DNA of 64,000 nt from Stenotrophomonas maltophilia. Its GTDB lineage: Bacteria; Pseudomonadota; Gammaproteobacteria; Xanthomonadales; Xanthomonadaceae. Below the pieces are notes generated by a model that made no database searches, was not told the origin of the DNA, and saw only the letters and a list, made by a program, of their open reading frames with translations. The translations under genes and the position numbers were made by a program. This document shows positions 7,795 through 16,402 of this stretch, piece by piece. Position 1 is the stretch's first letter, and every line of letters begins with the position of its first letter. The stretch covers positions 1-64,000 of the forward strand of contig NZ_NIVS01000011.1 in NCBI RefSeq assembly GCF_002205165.1, written 5' to 3'.

Positions 7795-10398
7795 TCAAGG
7801 ACCATCATCGATGACGTCCTCGCGCGGCAGCTCGCGCTGGTTGTAAGTGTTGGCCATGACGTAGCCATACGCGCCGGCGTCGGCGATCAGCATCACATCG
7901 TCCGGCGCGGTCGAGGCCGGCAGGCGGCGGCGCTTGCCGAACACATCGCTGGATTCGCAGATCGGGCCGACCACATCGAACATCGCCTCGGAGTAGCCAC
8001 TCAGGCGGCTGAGGTTCTCGATGTCATGCCAGGCATCGTACAAAGCCGGGCGCATCAGCGTGTTCATGCCCGCATCCAGACCGACGCGGCGGATGCCGTC
8101 CTTCTCCACCACCTGGGTGGCACGCGCCAGCAGCACACCGGACTCGGCCACGAGATAGCGACCCGGCTCGATCGCCAGGCGGAACGCCGGATGCACCGCC
8201 TTCACTTCGGCCAGGCCGGCAGCCCAGGCCTCCAGATCGAACGGCTCGTCATCGGCGCTGTACGGAATCGGCAGGCCGCCGCCGATATCGATGGTCTGGA
8301 TGCTGCCGATGCGGCGGGCGAACCCGGCCAGTTCATCGCACATCAGGCGCCAGTGCTGCGCGGTTTCCACGCCGCTGCCCAGGTGCGCATGCAGGCCGAC
8401 CACGCGGGTGCCGAGCTCGCCGGCGATGCGCACGAATTCATCCACGCGCGCGATCGGCAGGCCGAACTTGGAGTCCTTGCCGCCGGTGCGGACCTTGGCA
8501 TGGTGGCCTTCGCCACGGCCCAGGTCCACGCGCAGCCACAGCTCGCGGTTGCTGAACAGTTCCGGCCAGCGCTGCAGGGCTTCCACGTTGTCCAGGGTGA
8601 CGGTGACACCCAGCGCGAACGCGGCATCGTATTCGGCATGCGGCGCGAAGCTGGGGGTGAATAGCACGCGCTTGGGCGACAGCGTCGGCAGGGTGTTGAA
8701 CACATGCTTGAGCTCGCCGTGCGAGACGCACTCCAGGCCGAAGCCTTCCTGCTCCAGCACTTCCAGGATGGCCGGGTGCGAGTTGGCCTTGATCGCGTAG
8801 TAGCGCTGGTCGATCGCCTTGATGGCGTTCAACGCGCGCGCACGCGCCCGCACCGTCGGCAGGTTGTAGACGTAACGCGGCGTACCGGCCTGGGCGAGCG
8901 TCAGCAGGTGCTCGCGCTGGCCCCGCCACCAGGCGGTTTCACGCGGGCGGATGGTGCCGGCGATTTCGCGCCAGCGCGGGCCGAATACTTCGCCCTCCTC
9001 CACCGGCATCGCGCCGCTGTCGATCAGCTCGGCGTGCAGAATCGGCAGCAGGCCGTCGGCGTCCGCCTCGTCGATGACGAAGGTCAGGTTCAAGTCGTTG
9101 GACGACTGCGAAATCATGTGCACGCGCTCGCGGCCGAAGGTGGCCCACACGTCCGAGAGCTTGTGCAGCATCGAGCGCATGCCGCGCCCGACCAGGGTGA
9201 TCGCCGCGCACGGCACGATGATCTTGACCTTGCAGATCTGCGACAGGTCCGCCGACAGCGCGGCGAGCACATCGGTGCTGACCAGGTTTTCGGAAGGATC
9301 CAGCGAGACGGTCACGTTGGTTTCGGCCGAACCGATGAGGTCCACGGACAGGCCATGCTTCTTGAACAGTCCGAACACGTCGGCCAGGAAGCCGACCTGC
9401 TGCCACATGCCGATGCCTTCCATCGAGACCAGCACGATGCCGTTGCGGCGGCTGATCGCCTTTACGCCCGGCACCGCCGCGGCATTGCCGTCGATGCTGG
9501 TGCCCGGCAGCTCGGGGCGCTCGGTGTCCAGGATCGCCATCGGCACACCGGCATCGCGGCACGGCTTGATCGAACGCGGGTGCAGCACCTTGGCGCCGGT
9601 CGTCGCGATTTCCTGCGCTTCGTAATAATCCAGGCGGGTCAGCAGGCGCGCGTCCGGCACGTCCTTCGGGTTGGCACTGAACATGCCCGGCACGTCCGTC
9701 CAGATCTCCACGCGGCTGGCACCGAGCAGCGCACCGAAGTACGCCGCCGAAGTATCCGAACCGCCGCGACCGAGGATGGCGGTGCCGCCATCGGCGTGGC
9801 GGGAGATGAAACCCTGGGTGATCAGCATGCGGGTCGGCTGGGCGCGGAAACGCGTGGCCCAATCCGACTCGGCACGCCACTGGCAGTTCACCGAGAGGCG
9901 CTGCGACCACTCGCTCTGGCTGGGCTGCGGCGGCAGCGCATCGAGCCACTCGCGTGCATCCATCCAGCCGAAATCCAGACCGCTGGCGCGCAGGTAGGCC
10001 GCACCGACGGTCGAGGAGAGCAGTTCGCCCTGGCCCAGCACCTCGGCCTGCCACTCCAGCGGCCGCCCGGCGGCGCGTGGATCGTCCAGCAGCCCGGCCA
10101 GCGCGTCCAGGCGGACGTCCAGCGCGGTGGCATCCAGCTCCAGTTCGGTCAGGAACTCACGGTGGCGCGCGACCAGCGCAGCGACACGGTCGCGGCTGTC
10201 GGCGGCGCCATCGGCGATCGCGGTGAGTTCATTGGTCACCCCGGACAGCGCCGATACCACCACCAGCACGCGCGAGCCCGTTTCTTCCGCCCGTTTTTTC
10301 GCCAGTTTGCCGATGGTGTCCCAGCGGTGACGACGCGACACGGAGGTGCCGCCGAACTTCAGTACGATCCAGCGATCGACAAGGGGGGAAGCTGACAT
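7795..10398 (-). CDS. Bifunctional aspartate kinase / diaminopimelate decarboxylase
   Basis: This 867-residue fusion carries the first and last enzymes of lysine synthesis. Residues 1-465 form an aspartokinase: KFGGTSVS at 14-21, a GRGGSDTSA loop at 210-218 and two ACT domains at about 320-465. Residues 485-867 form diaminopimelate decarboxylase: PLP lysine K537 in YYAIKANSHP, the GGGLPI phosphate loop and CESSDVF near the C terminus. The kinase phosphorylates aspartate; the decarboxylase turns meso-DAP into lysine. Fusion lets end product and feedback-regulated entry enzyme sit on one chain. The arrangement is known in Xanthomonas. The gene is divergent from the PhzF gene. I see no lysine riboswitch in the 205-bp upstream gap. 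Confidence 0.95.
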   Translation of the reverse strand: MSASPLVDRWIVLKFGGTSVSRRHRWDTIGKLAKKRAEETGSRVLVVVSALSGVTNELTAIADGAADSRDRVAALVARHREFLTELELDATALDVRLDALAGLLDDPRAAGRPLEWQAEVLGQGELLSSTVGAAYLRASGLDFGWMDAREWLDALPPQPSQSEWSQRLSVNCQWRAESDWATRFRAQPTRMLITQGFISRHADGGTAILGRGGSDTSAAYFGALLGASRVEIWTDVPGMFSANPKDVPDARLLTRLDYYEAQEIATTGAKVLHPRSIKPCRDAGVPMAILDTERPELPGTSIDGNAAAVPGVKAISRRNGIVLVSMEGIGMWQQVGFLADVFGLFKKHGLSVDLIGSAETNVTVSLDPSENLVSTDVLAALSADLSQICKVKIIVPCAAITLVGRGMRSMLHKLSDVWATFGRERVHMISQSSNDLNLTFVIDEADADGLLPILHAELIDSGAMPVEEGEVFGPRWREIAGTIRPRETAWWRGQREHLLTLAQAGTPRYVYNLPTVRARARALNAIKAIDQRYYAIKANSHPAILEVLEQEGFGLECVSHGELKHVFNTLPTLSPKRVLFTPSFAPHAEYDAAFALGVTVTLDNVEALQRWPELFSNRELWLRVDLGRGEGHHAKVRTGGKDSKFGLPIARVDEFVRIAGELGTRVVGLHAHLGSGVETAQHWRLMCDELAGFARRIGSIQTIDIGGGLPIPYSADDEPFDLEAWAAGLAEVKAVHPAFRLAIEPGRYLVAESGVLLARATQVVEKDGIRRVGLDAGMNTLMRPALYDAWHDIENLSRLSGYSEAMFDVVGPICESSDVFGKRRRLPASTAPDDVMLIADAGAYGYVMANTYNQRELPREDVIDDGP

Positions 10399-10603
10399 GG
10401 AGGTGGAGGTTTGGGTAGTGAGGGGAATCGCCCGGCACGCCGGGCCGAACCCCCGATTCTATGCCAAGCCTGCCCGTTGCAGGGCCCGGGCGGCCCAGGC
10501 TGGGCAGATTTGGTTCGACGCCGGTGCGCGGGGCGCCGATCAGGGCCCCGAACCCGGCGCCGATTGATAAGCTGCCCGCCCGTTTTTCGTTGAGCGACCC
10601 GCC

Positions 10604-11479
10604 ATGACCTCCCGTCGTTTCCTGCAGCTGGATGTGTTCTCGCCCTACCCCGGCGCCGGCAACCCGCTGGCCGTCGTGCTCGATGCACAGGGCCTGGACG
10701 AGGCGGCGATGCAGGCCATCGCCCGCTGGACCCGGCTGCCGGAGACCACCTTCGTCTTTCCGCCGCAGGCCCCCGGCGCCAGCTATGGCATCCGCATGTT
10801 CAGCCCGCAGAAGGAAGTCCCCTTCGCCGGGCATCCCAGCGTGGGCACCGCCCATGCTGTGCTGGAGTTGGGCGTGGCTGCGCCGGTGGAGGGCGTGCTG
10901 ATCCAGGACGGCATCGCCGGGGCGCTGCCCCTGCGCGTGGACGGCAGCGGGGATGCCCGCACCATCGCGATCCGCACGCCGCGCGCCGCGGTGGCCGAAG
11001 TGACCACCGCCAACGATCCGCGCCTGCAGGCCGCGCTGGCCGGCTGGCCGCTGGGCCGCCTGCCGCCGGCGCGCATGGCCGGTGGCCGCAGCTGGTGGGT
11101 GGTCGAACTGGCTGACGAAGCCGCCCTGCGTGCGCTCACCCCGGATTGGGACGCCGTGGCCACCCTGGCCGAGGCGACCGACAGCATGGGGGTGTTCGCC
11201 TATGCGCGCAGCCAGGGCCAGGACTGGGACCTGGCGGTACGCGCCTTCGTCGGCAACGGCCGGCGCTTTGAAGATGCCGCCTCCGGTGCGGCCAATGCGG
11301 TGTTGGCCGCATGGCTGGACAGCCGCGATGCACTGCCCGGCACCGCGCACGGCTATGTCGTCAGTCAGGGTCGCGAAGTCGGCCACGATGCGCGCCTGAC
11401 CCTGCGCATCGATGACCACGGCGATGTCTGGTCCGGCGGCCAGGTGCAGACCGTCATCCGCGGCACGCTGGACTGGTAA
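10604..11479 (+). CDS. PhzF family isomerase/epimerase-like protein
   Basis: This 291-residue PhzF-fold protein has the N-terminal FLQLDVFSPYPGAGNPLAVV block, the family's catalytic glutamate in LPETTFV and the C-terminal FEDAASGAAN motif. PhzF itself isomerises a phenazine precursor, but no phenazine gene is nearby. Most relatives have no proven substrate. It is cytoplasmic and transcribed alone, between the divergent lysC-lysA fusion and a convergent amidohydrolase gene 15 bp away. Confidence 0.9.
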   Translation: MTSRRFLQLDVFSPYPGAGNPLAVVLDAQGLDEAAMQAIARWTRLPETTFVFPPQAPGASYGIRMFSPQKEVPFAGHPSVGTAHAVLELGVAAPVEGVLIQDGIAGALPLRVDGSGDARTIAIRTPRAAVAEVTTANDPRLQAALAGWPLGRLPPARMAGGRSWWVVELADEAALRALTPDWDAVATLAEATDSMGVFAYARSQGQDWDLAVRAFVGNGRRFEDAASGAANAVLAAWLDSRDALPGTAHGYVVSQGREVGHDARLTLRIDDHGDVWSGGQVQTVIRGTLDW

Positions 11480-11494
11480 CCCTGACGCGGCGCC

Positions 11495-13168
11495 TCAGCG
11501 CGCCGCGTCGAACACCGGTGCGCCGTCGACCCAGGTCGAGCGCACCTGCAGATCGGCCAGCGCCGAAGGTGCAACGCTGAGCGGGTCGCGGTCGAGCACC
11601 ACGAAGTCTGCGCGCAGGCCGGGCTGCAATCGGCCGACCTGGGCCTCGTCATGGCCTGCCCACGCCGCATCGGCGCTGAAACCGCGCAGCGCTTCGGCGG
11701 CCGTCAACCGCTGATCCGGCTGCCAGCCACCCGGCGGTTGGCCGGCACGGTCCTGGCGGGTGACCGCGGCATACAGGCCCAGGCGTGGATCCACCTGTTC
11801 CACCGGGAAGTCCGAGCCGAGTGCGAGCCGGGCACCGGAGGCCAGCATCCGCCGCCACGCATAGGCGCCGAGAATGCGCTCGGGGCCGACCCGGTCCTGT
11901 GCCCAGCCCATGTCCGAGGTGGCGTGGGTGGGTTGCATCGAGGCGATCACCCCGAGCTGGGCAAAACGCGGAATATCCTCCAGCGCGACCACCTGCGCAT
12001 GTTCGATCCGCCAGCGGTGGTCGCTGCTGCGGCGCTCGCCCAGTACCTTGGCATAGGTCTCCAGTGCGATCCGGTTGCCGCGATCCCCGATCGCATGGGT
12101 GGCGACCTGGACATGACAGGCATCGGCCTTGCGCACCGCCGTTTCAAAATCAGCCGGTGAGGTGACCAGCAGCCCGCGGTTGTGCGGGTCATCGCTGTAA
12201 TCGGCCAGCAGCGCCGCACCACGACTACCCAGCGCGCCATCCATGAACAGTTTGACGCCGCGCATTTCCAGCCGGCCACCGGCGTGCTGGTAGGCCCCGT
12301 TCGCGCACAGATCGGCCAGCGCCTCGCCGTTGCCATCGGCATAGGCGTCGATGCGCAGTGGCAGCCGCCCGGCATCGGCGAAGCGGCGCATCAGGGCCAG
12401 ATCGGCGCGCGATACGCCCATGTCGTGCACGCCGGTCAGGCCCTGGCTGACCGCTTTATCCAGCGCGCGGCTCAGCATCTGCTCGCGGGCGGCCTCGCCC
12501 GGCGCCGGGATCGCGGCCTGCACCAGCGTCATCGCTTCATCGACGAACACCCCGCTCGGCTGGCCCTTGGCATCGCGCACGATGCGTCCACCCGCCGGCT
12601 GCCAGTTGCCCTTCAGCGCGCGCTGCCCCGGTTGCCCGGCGACCGCGCGCAATGCCGCGCTGTTGGCCCAGCCGGCGTGACCATCGATACGGCCCAACCA
12701 GACCGGCCGGTCCGGGAAGGCGCTGTCGAGGTCGGCCACGGTCGGGAACTGCTTGTCCGGCCAGCGGTTCTGGTCCCAGCCGCTGCCCAGCAGCCAGCCC
12801 TCGGGGTTGTCCGCCGCAAAGCGCTGCAGGCGCGCCACGATGTCCGCGGTGCTGGTGGCGCCGGTCAGATCGGCCTGCATCAGCGTGCCGCCGAGGAACA
12901 TCAGATGGGCATGTGCGTCGATCAGGCCCGGGATCACCGTGGCCTCGCCGACGTCGGTCAGCGCCGCCAGTGGATACAGCTCGAGCATCGCCTGCCGGTC
13001 GCCGACGGCGAGCACGCGCCCGGTGTCGGTGTCCCAGGCCAGCGCTGTGGCTGTCGGCGCGTCCGGATTGCCCGTATGGATGGTAGCGGCGGTCAACAGG
13101 CGGACATCGGCCTGCGCGGTCCCGGCCAGCAGGCAGGCCACCAGGGCAGCGAGAGCAGTCGGACGCAT
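11495..13168 (-). CDS. Exported amidohydrolase family protein (YtcJ-like)
   Basis: This 557-residue metal-dependent amidohydrolase has a signal peptide (MRPTALAALVACLLAGTAQA). The DAHAHLMFLGG motif near residue 90 provides the first metal ligands of the TIM barrel, GVHDMGVSRAD lies mid-chain, a histidine-bearing ATHAIGDRGN follows and GSDFPVEQ gives the last aspartate. The domain order matches YtcJ-type periplasmic or exported amidohydrolases of unknown substrate. The start at 13168 is chosen because it begins the signal peptide. No metabolic partner lies beside it: the neighbours are a convergent PhzF gene and osmC. Confidence 0.88.
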   Translation of the reverse strand: MRPTALAALVACLLAGTAQADVRLLTAATIHTGNPDAPTATALAWDTDTGRVLAVGDRQAMLELYPLAALTDVGEATVIPGLIDAHAHLMFLGGTLMQADLTGATSTADIVARLQRFAADNPEGWLLGSGWDQNRWPDKQFPTVADLDSAFPDRPVWLGRIDGHAGWANSAALRAVAGQPGQRALKGNWQPAGGRIVRDAKGQPSGVFVDEAMTLVQAAIPAPGEAAREQMLSRALDKAVSQGLTGVHDMGVSRADLALMRRFADAGRLPLRIDAYADGNGEALADLCANGAYQHAGGRLEMRGVKLFMDGALGSRGAALLADYSDDPHNRGLLVTSPADFETAVRKADACHVQVATHAIGDRGNRIALETYAKVLGERRSSDHRWRIEHAQVVALEDIPRFAQLGVIASMQPTHATSDMGWAQDRVGPERILGAYAWRRMLASGARLALGSDFPVEQVDPRLGLYAAVTRQDRAGQPPGGWQPDQRLTAAEALRGFSADAAWAGHDEAQVGRLQPGLRADFVVLDRDPLSVAPSALADLQVRSTWVDGAPVFDAAR

Positions 13169-13252
13169 GCACACACCCCACAAAAGGAAAGCGGCGACTA
13201 TGCGGCCGCCGCTTTCCCATCACAATCTGCTGTGCACCAATCGTGGCGCCGA

Positions 13253-13687
13253 TCAGCTGGCCAGTTCGGCCTCCAGCGTGATCGGCACGGCGCTGAGCGC
13301 CTTGGAGACCGGGCAGTTCTGCTTGGCGTCATCGGCGATGGCACGGAACTGGGTCGCCTCGATCTTCGGCACCACGGCCTTCACCTTCAACGTGATCTGC
13401 GACAGCTGCGGGCCCCCTTCCATCGAGAGGTCGACCTTGGCTTCGGTATCCAGCGAGGTCGGCACGAAACCGGCCTCGGTGAGCTTGGCCGACAGTGCCA
13501 TCGTGAAGCAGCCTGCGTGGGCGGCGGCGATCAGTTCTTCCGGGTTGGTGCCCTTCTCATCGCCGAAGCGGCTGCTGAAGGCATAGCGGGTTTTGTCCAT
13601 CAAGCCGCTCTGGGGCGTGCTCAATTGTCCCTTGCCTGTCTTGAGGTCACCTTCCCAATGCGCGGTGGCATGACGCGAAATACCCAT
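13253..13687 (-). CDS. osmC: Organic hydroperoxide peroxidase OsmC
   Basis: This 144-residue thiol peroxidase reduces organic hydroperoxides in the cytoplasm. Both active cysteines are visible, in AHAGCFTMALS and QNCPVSKAL, and the protein aligns almost end to end with E. coli OsmC (HWEGDLKTGKG, EKGTNPEELI). The start ATG at 13687 has a good ribosome site (CAGGAGATCAACG). The same-strand amidohydrolase gene is 84 bp downstream, so co-transcription is possible but not obvious. Confidence 0.93.
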   Translation of the reverse strand: MGISRHATAHWEGDLKTGKGQLSTPQSGLMDKTRYAFSSRFGDEKGTNPEELIAAAHAGCFTMALSAKLTEAGFVPTSLDTEAKVDLSMEGGPQLSQITLKVKAVVPKIEATQFRAIADDAKQNCPVSKALSAVPITLEAELAS

Positions 13688-13963
13688 CGTTGATCTCCTG
13701 CGGGATGAATGGCCAGGCCAGCCTAGACCGGTTCGCGTTAGCACCGTGTCTGGCTGCCGTCAGCGCAGCGGCAGGTCGCGCGCCCAGCTGAATCGGCCAT
13801 CAGGACCGATGCTGTTTTCAAGTGGTTTTCGTGCGACAGTCGGGGTGCGACGGTCCATGACCGATGGCCCCCGCCGCGAGGGCGGACCCTGTTTTTTGGC
13901 TATGACCTGATGCATTGCGGTAACGAAGGGCGTGGAAATCACGAATTTTTATGCGTTTGCCTA

Positions 13964-13992
13964 TTGGCGGCGCCCCATAGTTGCCCTACATT
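13964..13992 (+). promoter_or_regulatory. Predicted sigma70 promoter of the HU-like gene
   Basis: TTGGCG (13964-13969) and TACATT (13987-13992) are separated by 17 bp and lie 60 bp before the ATG of the HU-like gene. Both hexamers match consensus at four positions. The rest of the 364-bp gap from 13688 holds no convincing gene. Confidence 0.45.
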
Positions 13993-14051
13993 TCGCTTGC
14001 CGACGGGGTTCGGCGCGACCAAACAACCAACCGTTCACGGAACAGGAAACC

Positions 14052-14450
14052 ATGGCAAAGACCGCTAAGAAGGCTGCCCCGAAGAAGGCAGTAAAGAAAG
14101 TCGCTACGAAGGCAGCCGCGAAGCCGGCCGCTCCCAAGCCGATCAAGGAAGTGCTGAGCAAGTCTGGTCTGGTTGCACACATCGTTGAAGCGTCCGGCGT
14201 TGTCGCCAAGGACGTGCGCGCCGTGCTCGCCTCGCTGGAAGGCGCCGTCGCCGCTTCGGTGCACAAGAAGGGCGCTGGCAGCTTCACCCTGCCGGGCCTG
14301 CTGAAGATCTCCACCGTCAGCGTGCCGGCCAAGCCGAAGCGCAAGGGCATCAACCCGTTCACCAAGGAAGAGCAGTGGTTCGCCGCCAAGCCGGCGTCCA
14401 CCAAGCTGAAGGTGCGTCCGCTCAAGAAGCTCAAGGACGCCGCGCTCTAA
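14052..14450 (+). CDS. HU-family DNA-binding protein with histone H1-like tail
   Basis: This 132-residue nucleoid protein has an N-terminal Lys/Ala/Pro-rich tail (residues 1-31, KKAAPKKAVKK pattern) like histone H1. A bacterial HU/IHF fold follows (SKSGLVAHIVEASG..., GAGSFTLPGLLKI, AKPKRKGINPFTKEEQ). It should bind and compact DNA. The ATG at 14052 follows GGAAACC; the upstream in-frame extension to 13932 is not protein-like. The gene has its own promoter and a strong terminator, consistent with an abundant, independently expressed protein. A SET-domain lysine methyltransferase gene lies 2.6 kb away. Confidence 0.9.
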   Translation: MAKTAKKAAPKKAVKKVATKAAAKPAAPKPIKEVLSKSGLVAHIVEASGVVAKDVRAVLASLEGAVAASVHKKGAGSFTLPGLLKISTVSVPAKPKRKGINPFTKEEQWFAAKPASTKLKVRPLKKLKDAAL

Positions 14451-14473
14451 TCTGCGCGCTTCCTGCAGCACCG

Positions 14474-14505
14474 AACGGGACGGCTCACGCCGTCCCGTTT
14501 TTTTT
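14474..14505 (+). terminator. Intrinsic terminator of the HU-like gene
   Basis: A perfect 10-bp stem (14474-14483 with 14490-14499) and 6-nt loop is followed by a run of eight T residues, 24 bp after the stop codon. Confidence 0.92.
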
Positions 14506-14764
14506 GTTCACCACCAGGCGCCGGCCGGGGACGTTTGCCGAGGGGCCTGCCGGCCGCTGCGGGGCGCGCCGTGCGCAGCGAAACACAGCGTTGCCCAACG
14601 CGCGGCGGATAGCCGAGAAGCGCGCGGATGCCTGTCCTGCCGCGATCCACGGCCGAGCCGCCCCGATCGGAACGCACAGGGTGGAACACTGCGTGCGACC
14701 GCGCCTGTCGTCGCGGCACGCATCGCGCCCTATGGTGGCCCTGTCCCCCACCGCGCAGGCAGCC

Positions 14765-15076
14765 ATGGCCAGCTCTTCTTCCCAGCGTTACCGCATTACC
14801 GTCACCCCGATCGAAAAGGACGGCCTGCAGTGCAGCGGGCGCTGCACCATCGAGCTGGAGCATCGCGCGCAGCAGGACTGGATGCGCCTGCTGGAAATCG
14901 CCCGGCGCAACACCGGGTTGAGCGGCGACGAACGTGCCGCGGCGATTGTCGCCACCCAGCTGCTGCGCGATCTTGCGCAGCGCCACGCCGACGAACCCAG
15001 CCACCCGCTGACCGTGCTGCAGCCGCAGCTGGACGAGGTGCTCGCCGCGCTGGAGTCCATCCAGGGCGCGCCCTGA
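14765..15076 (+). CDS. DUF3861-type protein
   Basis: This 103-residue soluble protein starts MASSSSQRYRITVTPIEKDG, the characteristic opening strand of DUF3861 proteins. A helical C-terminal half follows (LLRDLAQRH). The function of the family is unknown. A longer start at 14732 (MVALSPTAQ) is possible; I prefer 14765. It lies alone, 51 bp upstream of a lipoprotein gene. The 254 bases between the HU terminator and this gene hold no other feature I can support. Confidence 0.7.
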   Translation: MASSSSQRYRITVTPIEKDGLQCSGRCTIELEHRAQQDWMRLLEIARRNTGLSGDERAAAIVATQLLRDLAQRHADEPSHPLTVLQPQLDEVLAALESIQGAP

Positions 15077-15102
15077 CCGGGCACCGGGTGTAGCGCTACA
15101 CT
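15073..15102 (+). promoter_or_regulatory. Predicted promoter with 14-bp palindrome
   Basis: CTGACC (15073-15078) and TACACT (15097-15102) are 18 bp apart, 26 bp before the lipoprotein ATG. The perfect palindrome GTGTAGCGCTACAC (15088-15101) overlaps the -10 element, where a dimeric regulator could block polymerase. Confidence 0.4.
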
Positions 15103-15127
15103 CGGCGCTCTCCGGGGAGAGTCCTGC

Positions 15128-15664
15128 ATGCGCCGCGCCATCCTGTTGCTTCCGCTGCTGTTCCTGCACGGGTGCTCCTGCCAGCAGCACCCGCCCGTGG
15201 CCGGGCCCACCACGCGCCCCGATGTCGCGGCGGACGCCGATGCCGTGCAGCCTGGTGACAGCCCACCGACGCCCCCACCCACCGCCGCGGCGTCGACCGC
15301 GCTCAGTGCAGTGGCCGCCGACGCACTGGATGAGCCCTCGGTGGTACATGCGTATCTCAGTGCCCTGGCACAGGGTGATCTCGCCACCGCTGACGCCCAG
15401 TGGACCAGCGGGAGCCCGGGCGGTCACCCGGATGATGCCGCCCTGCGCGCCCTGCCCGACTTCCGCGGCCTGCGCATCCAGACCGGCGCGCCCATCGCCC
15501 GGGACACCGCCGAGCCCTCCAGGCTGCGCGAAGTGCCGGTCCAAATCCGGGTCAGCACCGGGACCAACACGCTGCGTTTCGAGGGCTGGTATCGGCTGCA
15601 GCCGCGCGTGGATGGCAGCGGCTGGGAAATCCATGGGGCCTCGATCCAGCCGGTACTGAACTGA
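15128..15664 (+). CDS. Hypothetical lipoprotein
   Basis: This 178-residue protein has a lipoprotein signal ending in the lipobox LHGC (cysteine 16), so it is probably anchored to a membrane in the periplasm. A Pro/Ala-rich linker (residues 20-65) leads into a C-terminal domain (about 70-178) with the pattern of small NTF2-like or DUF-type domains: VVHAYLSALAQGDLATADAQW. That is only a weak structural guess. No family is recognised with confidence. Its promoter region carries a 14-bp palindrome. Confidence 0.75.
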   Translation: MRRAILLLPLLFLHGCSCQQHPPVAGPTTRPDVAADADAVQPGDSPPTPPPTAAASTALSAVAADALDEPSVVHAYLSALAQGDLATADAQWTSGSPGGHPDDAALRALPDFRGLRIQTGAPIARDTAEPSRLREVPVQIRVSTGTNTLRFEGWYRLQPRVDGSGWEIHGASIQPVLN

Positions 15665-15766
15665 TTCCAGCGGTGGCGTCACACAGCGGGGCTGGCCGTC
15701 TCACGTCAAAGCTGGATTCAGCCGCGCGCGCTATTGTTGGCATCTCATTCCCCACGGCCCGTCGCC

Positions 15767-16363
15767 ATGAACGTTCGCCCGCTGTTGTCCCGCCTCGCCG
15801 CCTGCACCGTGCTGCTGGCCGCCGCCATCGGCGCTCAGGCTGCGCCCAGTGTGTCCGGCCGCCAGTTGTCGGTCGGCGCCACCGATGTGCAGCAGTATCT
15901 GGATGGCAGCTTCCCGCGCACCCAGAATGCGCTCGGCGGCCTGATCGCAATGACGATGAGCCATCCTCAGCTGACCCTTCCGCAGGGCAGCCGGCTGGAC
16001 CTGGGCTTCGATGTCGCCATGGCGACCGCCGGCGGCAACCCGGCGCCACTGGGCAAGGTGAAACTGAGCAGCGGCCTGCGTTATGACGCGCAGACCCAGG
16101 GCTTCCACCTGCAGGAACCGACGGTCGATGATTTCACCCCGGCCAACAACGGAGGCAAACTGGATTCACGCACGCGCGGGCTGCTCAATGCCTGGCTCAC
16201 TGATTACGCCCAGCGCGAGCCGATCTACAAGATCGACCCGAGTGTGGCCGCAGTACTTGGCACGCTGCAGGTGCAGTCGGCGCAGGTGGAGAACGGCAAG
16301 CTGGTGGTCACCTTCAACCAGGATCTCGGCGCGCTGGTGCCGGCCGGGTTGCTGAGCAAATAA
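15767..16363 (+). CDS. DUF1439 (YceB-like) exported protein
   Basis: This 198-residue protein has a cleavable signal peptide (AAAIGAQA before APSVSG), then a DUF1439-like body with alternating strands resembling E. coli YceB, a lipid-binding-type periplasmic fold. Unlike YceB it has no lipobox cysteine, so it should be soluble in the periplasm. The start at 15767 gives the signal peptide directly at the N terminus. It converges on the DJ-1/PfpI gene across a REP-like hairpin. Confidence 0.75.
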   Translation: MNVRPLLSRLAACTVLLAAAIGAQAAPSVSGRQLSVGATDVQQYLDGSFPRTQNALGGLIAMTMSHPQLTLPQGSRLDLGFDVAMATAGGNPAPLGKVKLSSGLRYDAQTQGFHLQEPTVDDFTPANNGGKLDSRTRGLLNAWLTDYAQREPIYKIDPSVAAVLGTLQVQSAQVENGKLVVTFNQDLGALVPAGLLSK

Positions 16364-16368
16364 CACGG

Positions 16369-16398
16369 TGGGCACCGACCGACGGTCGGTGCCCCCAC
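16369..16398. repeat. REP-like palindrome (SMAG variant)
   Basis: GTGGGCACCGACC and GGTCGGTGCCCCCAC form a long stem around a GAC loop. The core resembles SMAG units but carries GTGG instead of GTAG. It separates the convergent DUF1439 and DJ-1/PfpI genes and probably serves as a shared 3' end. Confidence 0.65.
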
Positions 16399-16402
16399 CC
16401 GA

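Noticed and set aside
5980-8664. Open frame of 894 codons on the plus strand
   Set aside because: Antisense to murL and the lysC-lysA fusion, with low-complexity composition.
10399-10603. Possible lysine riboswitch upstream of the lysC-lysA fusion
   Set aside because: The gap is only 205 bp, shared with a divergent gene, and I could not find the conserved multi-helix lysine element.
13760-13942. 60-codon minus-strand frame upstream of the HU-like gene
   Set aside because: No ribosome site or homology-like features; it overlaps the probable regulatory region.
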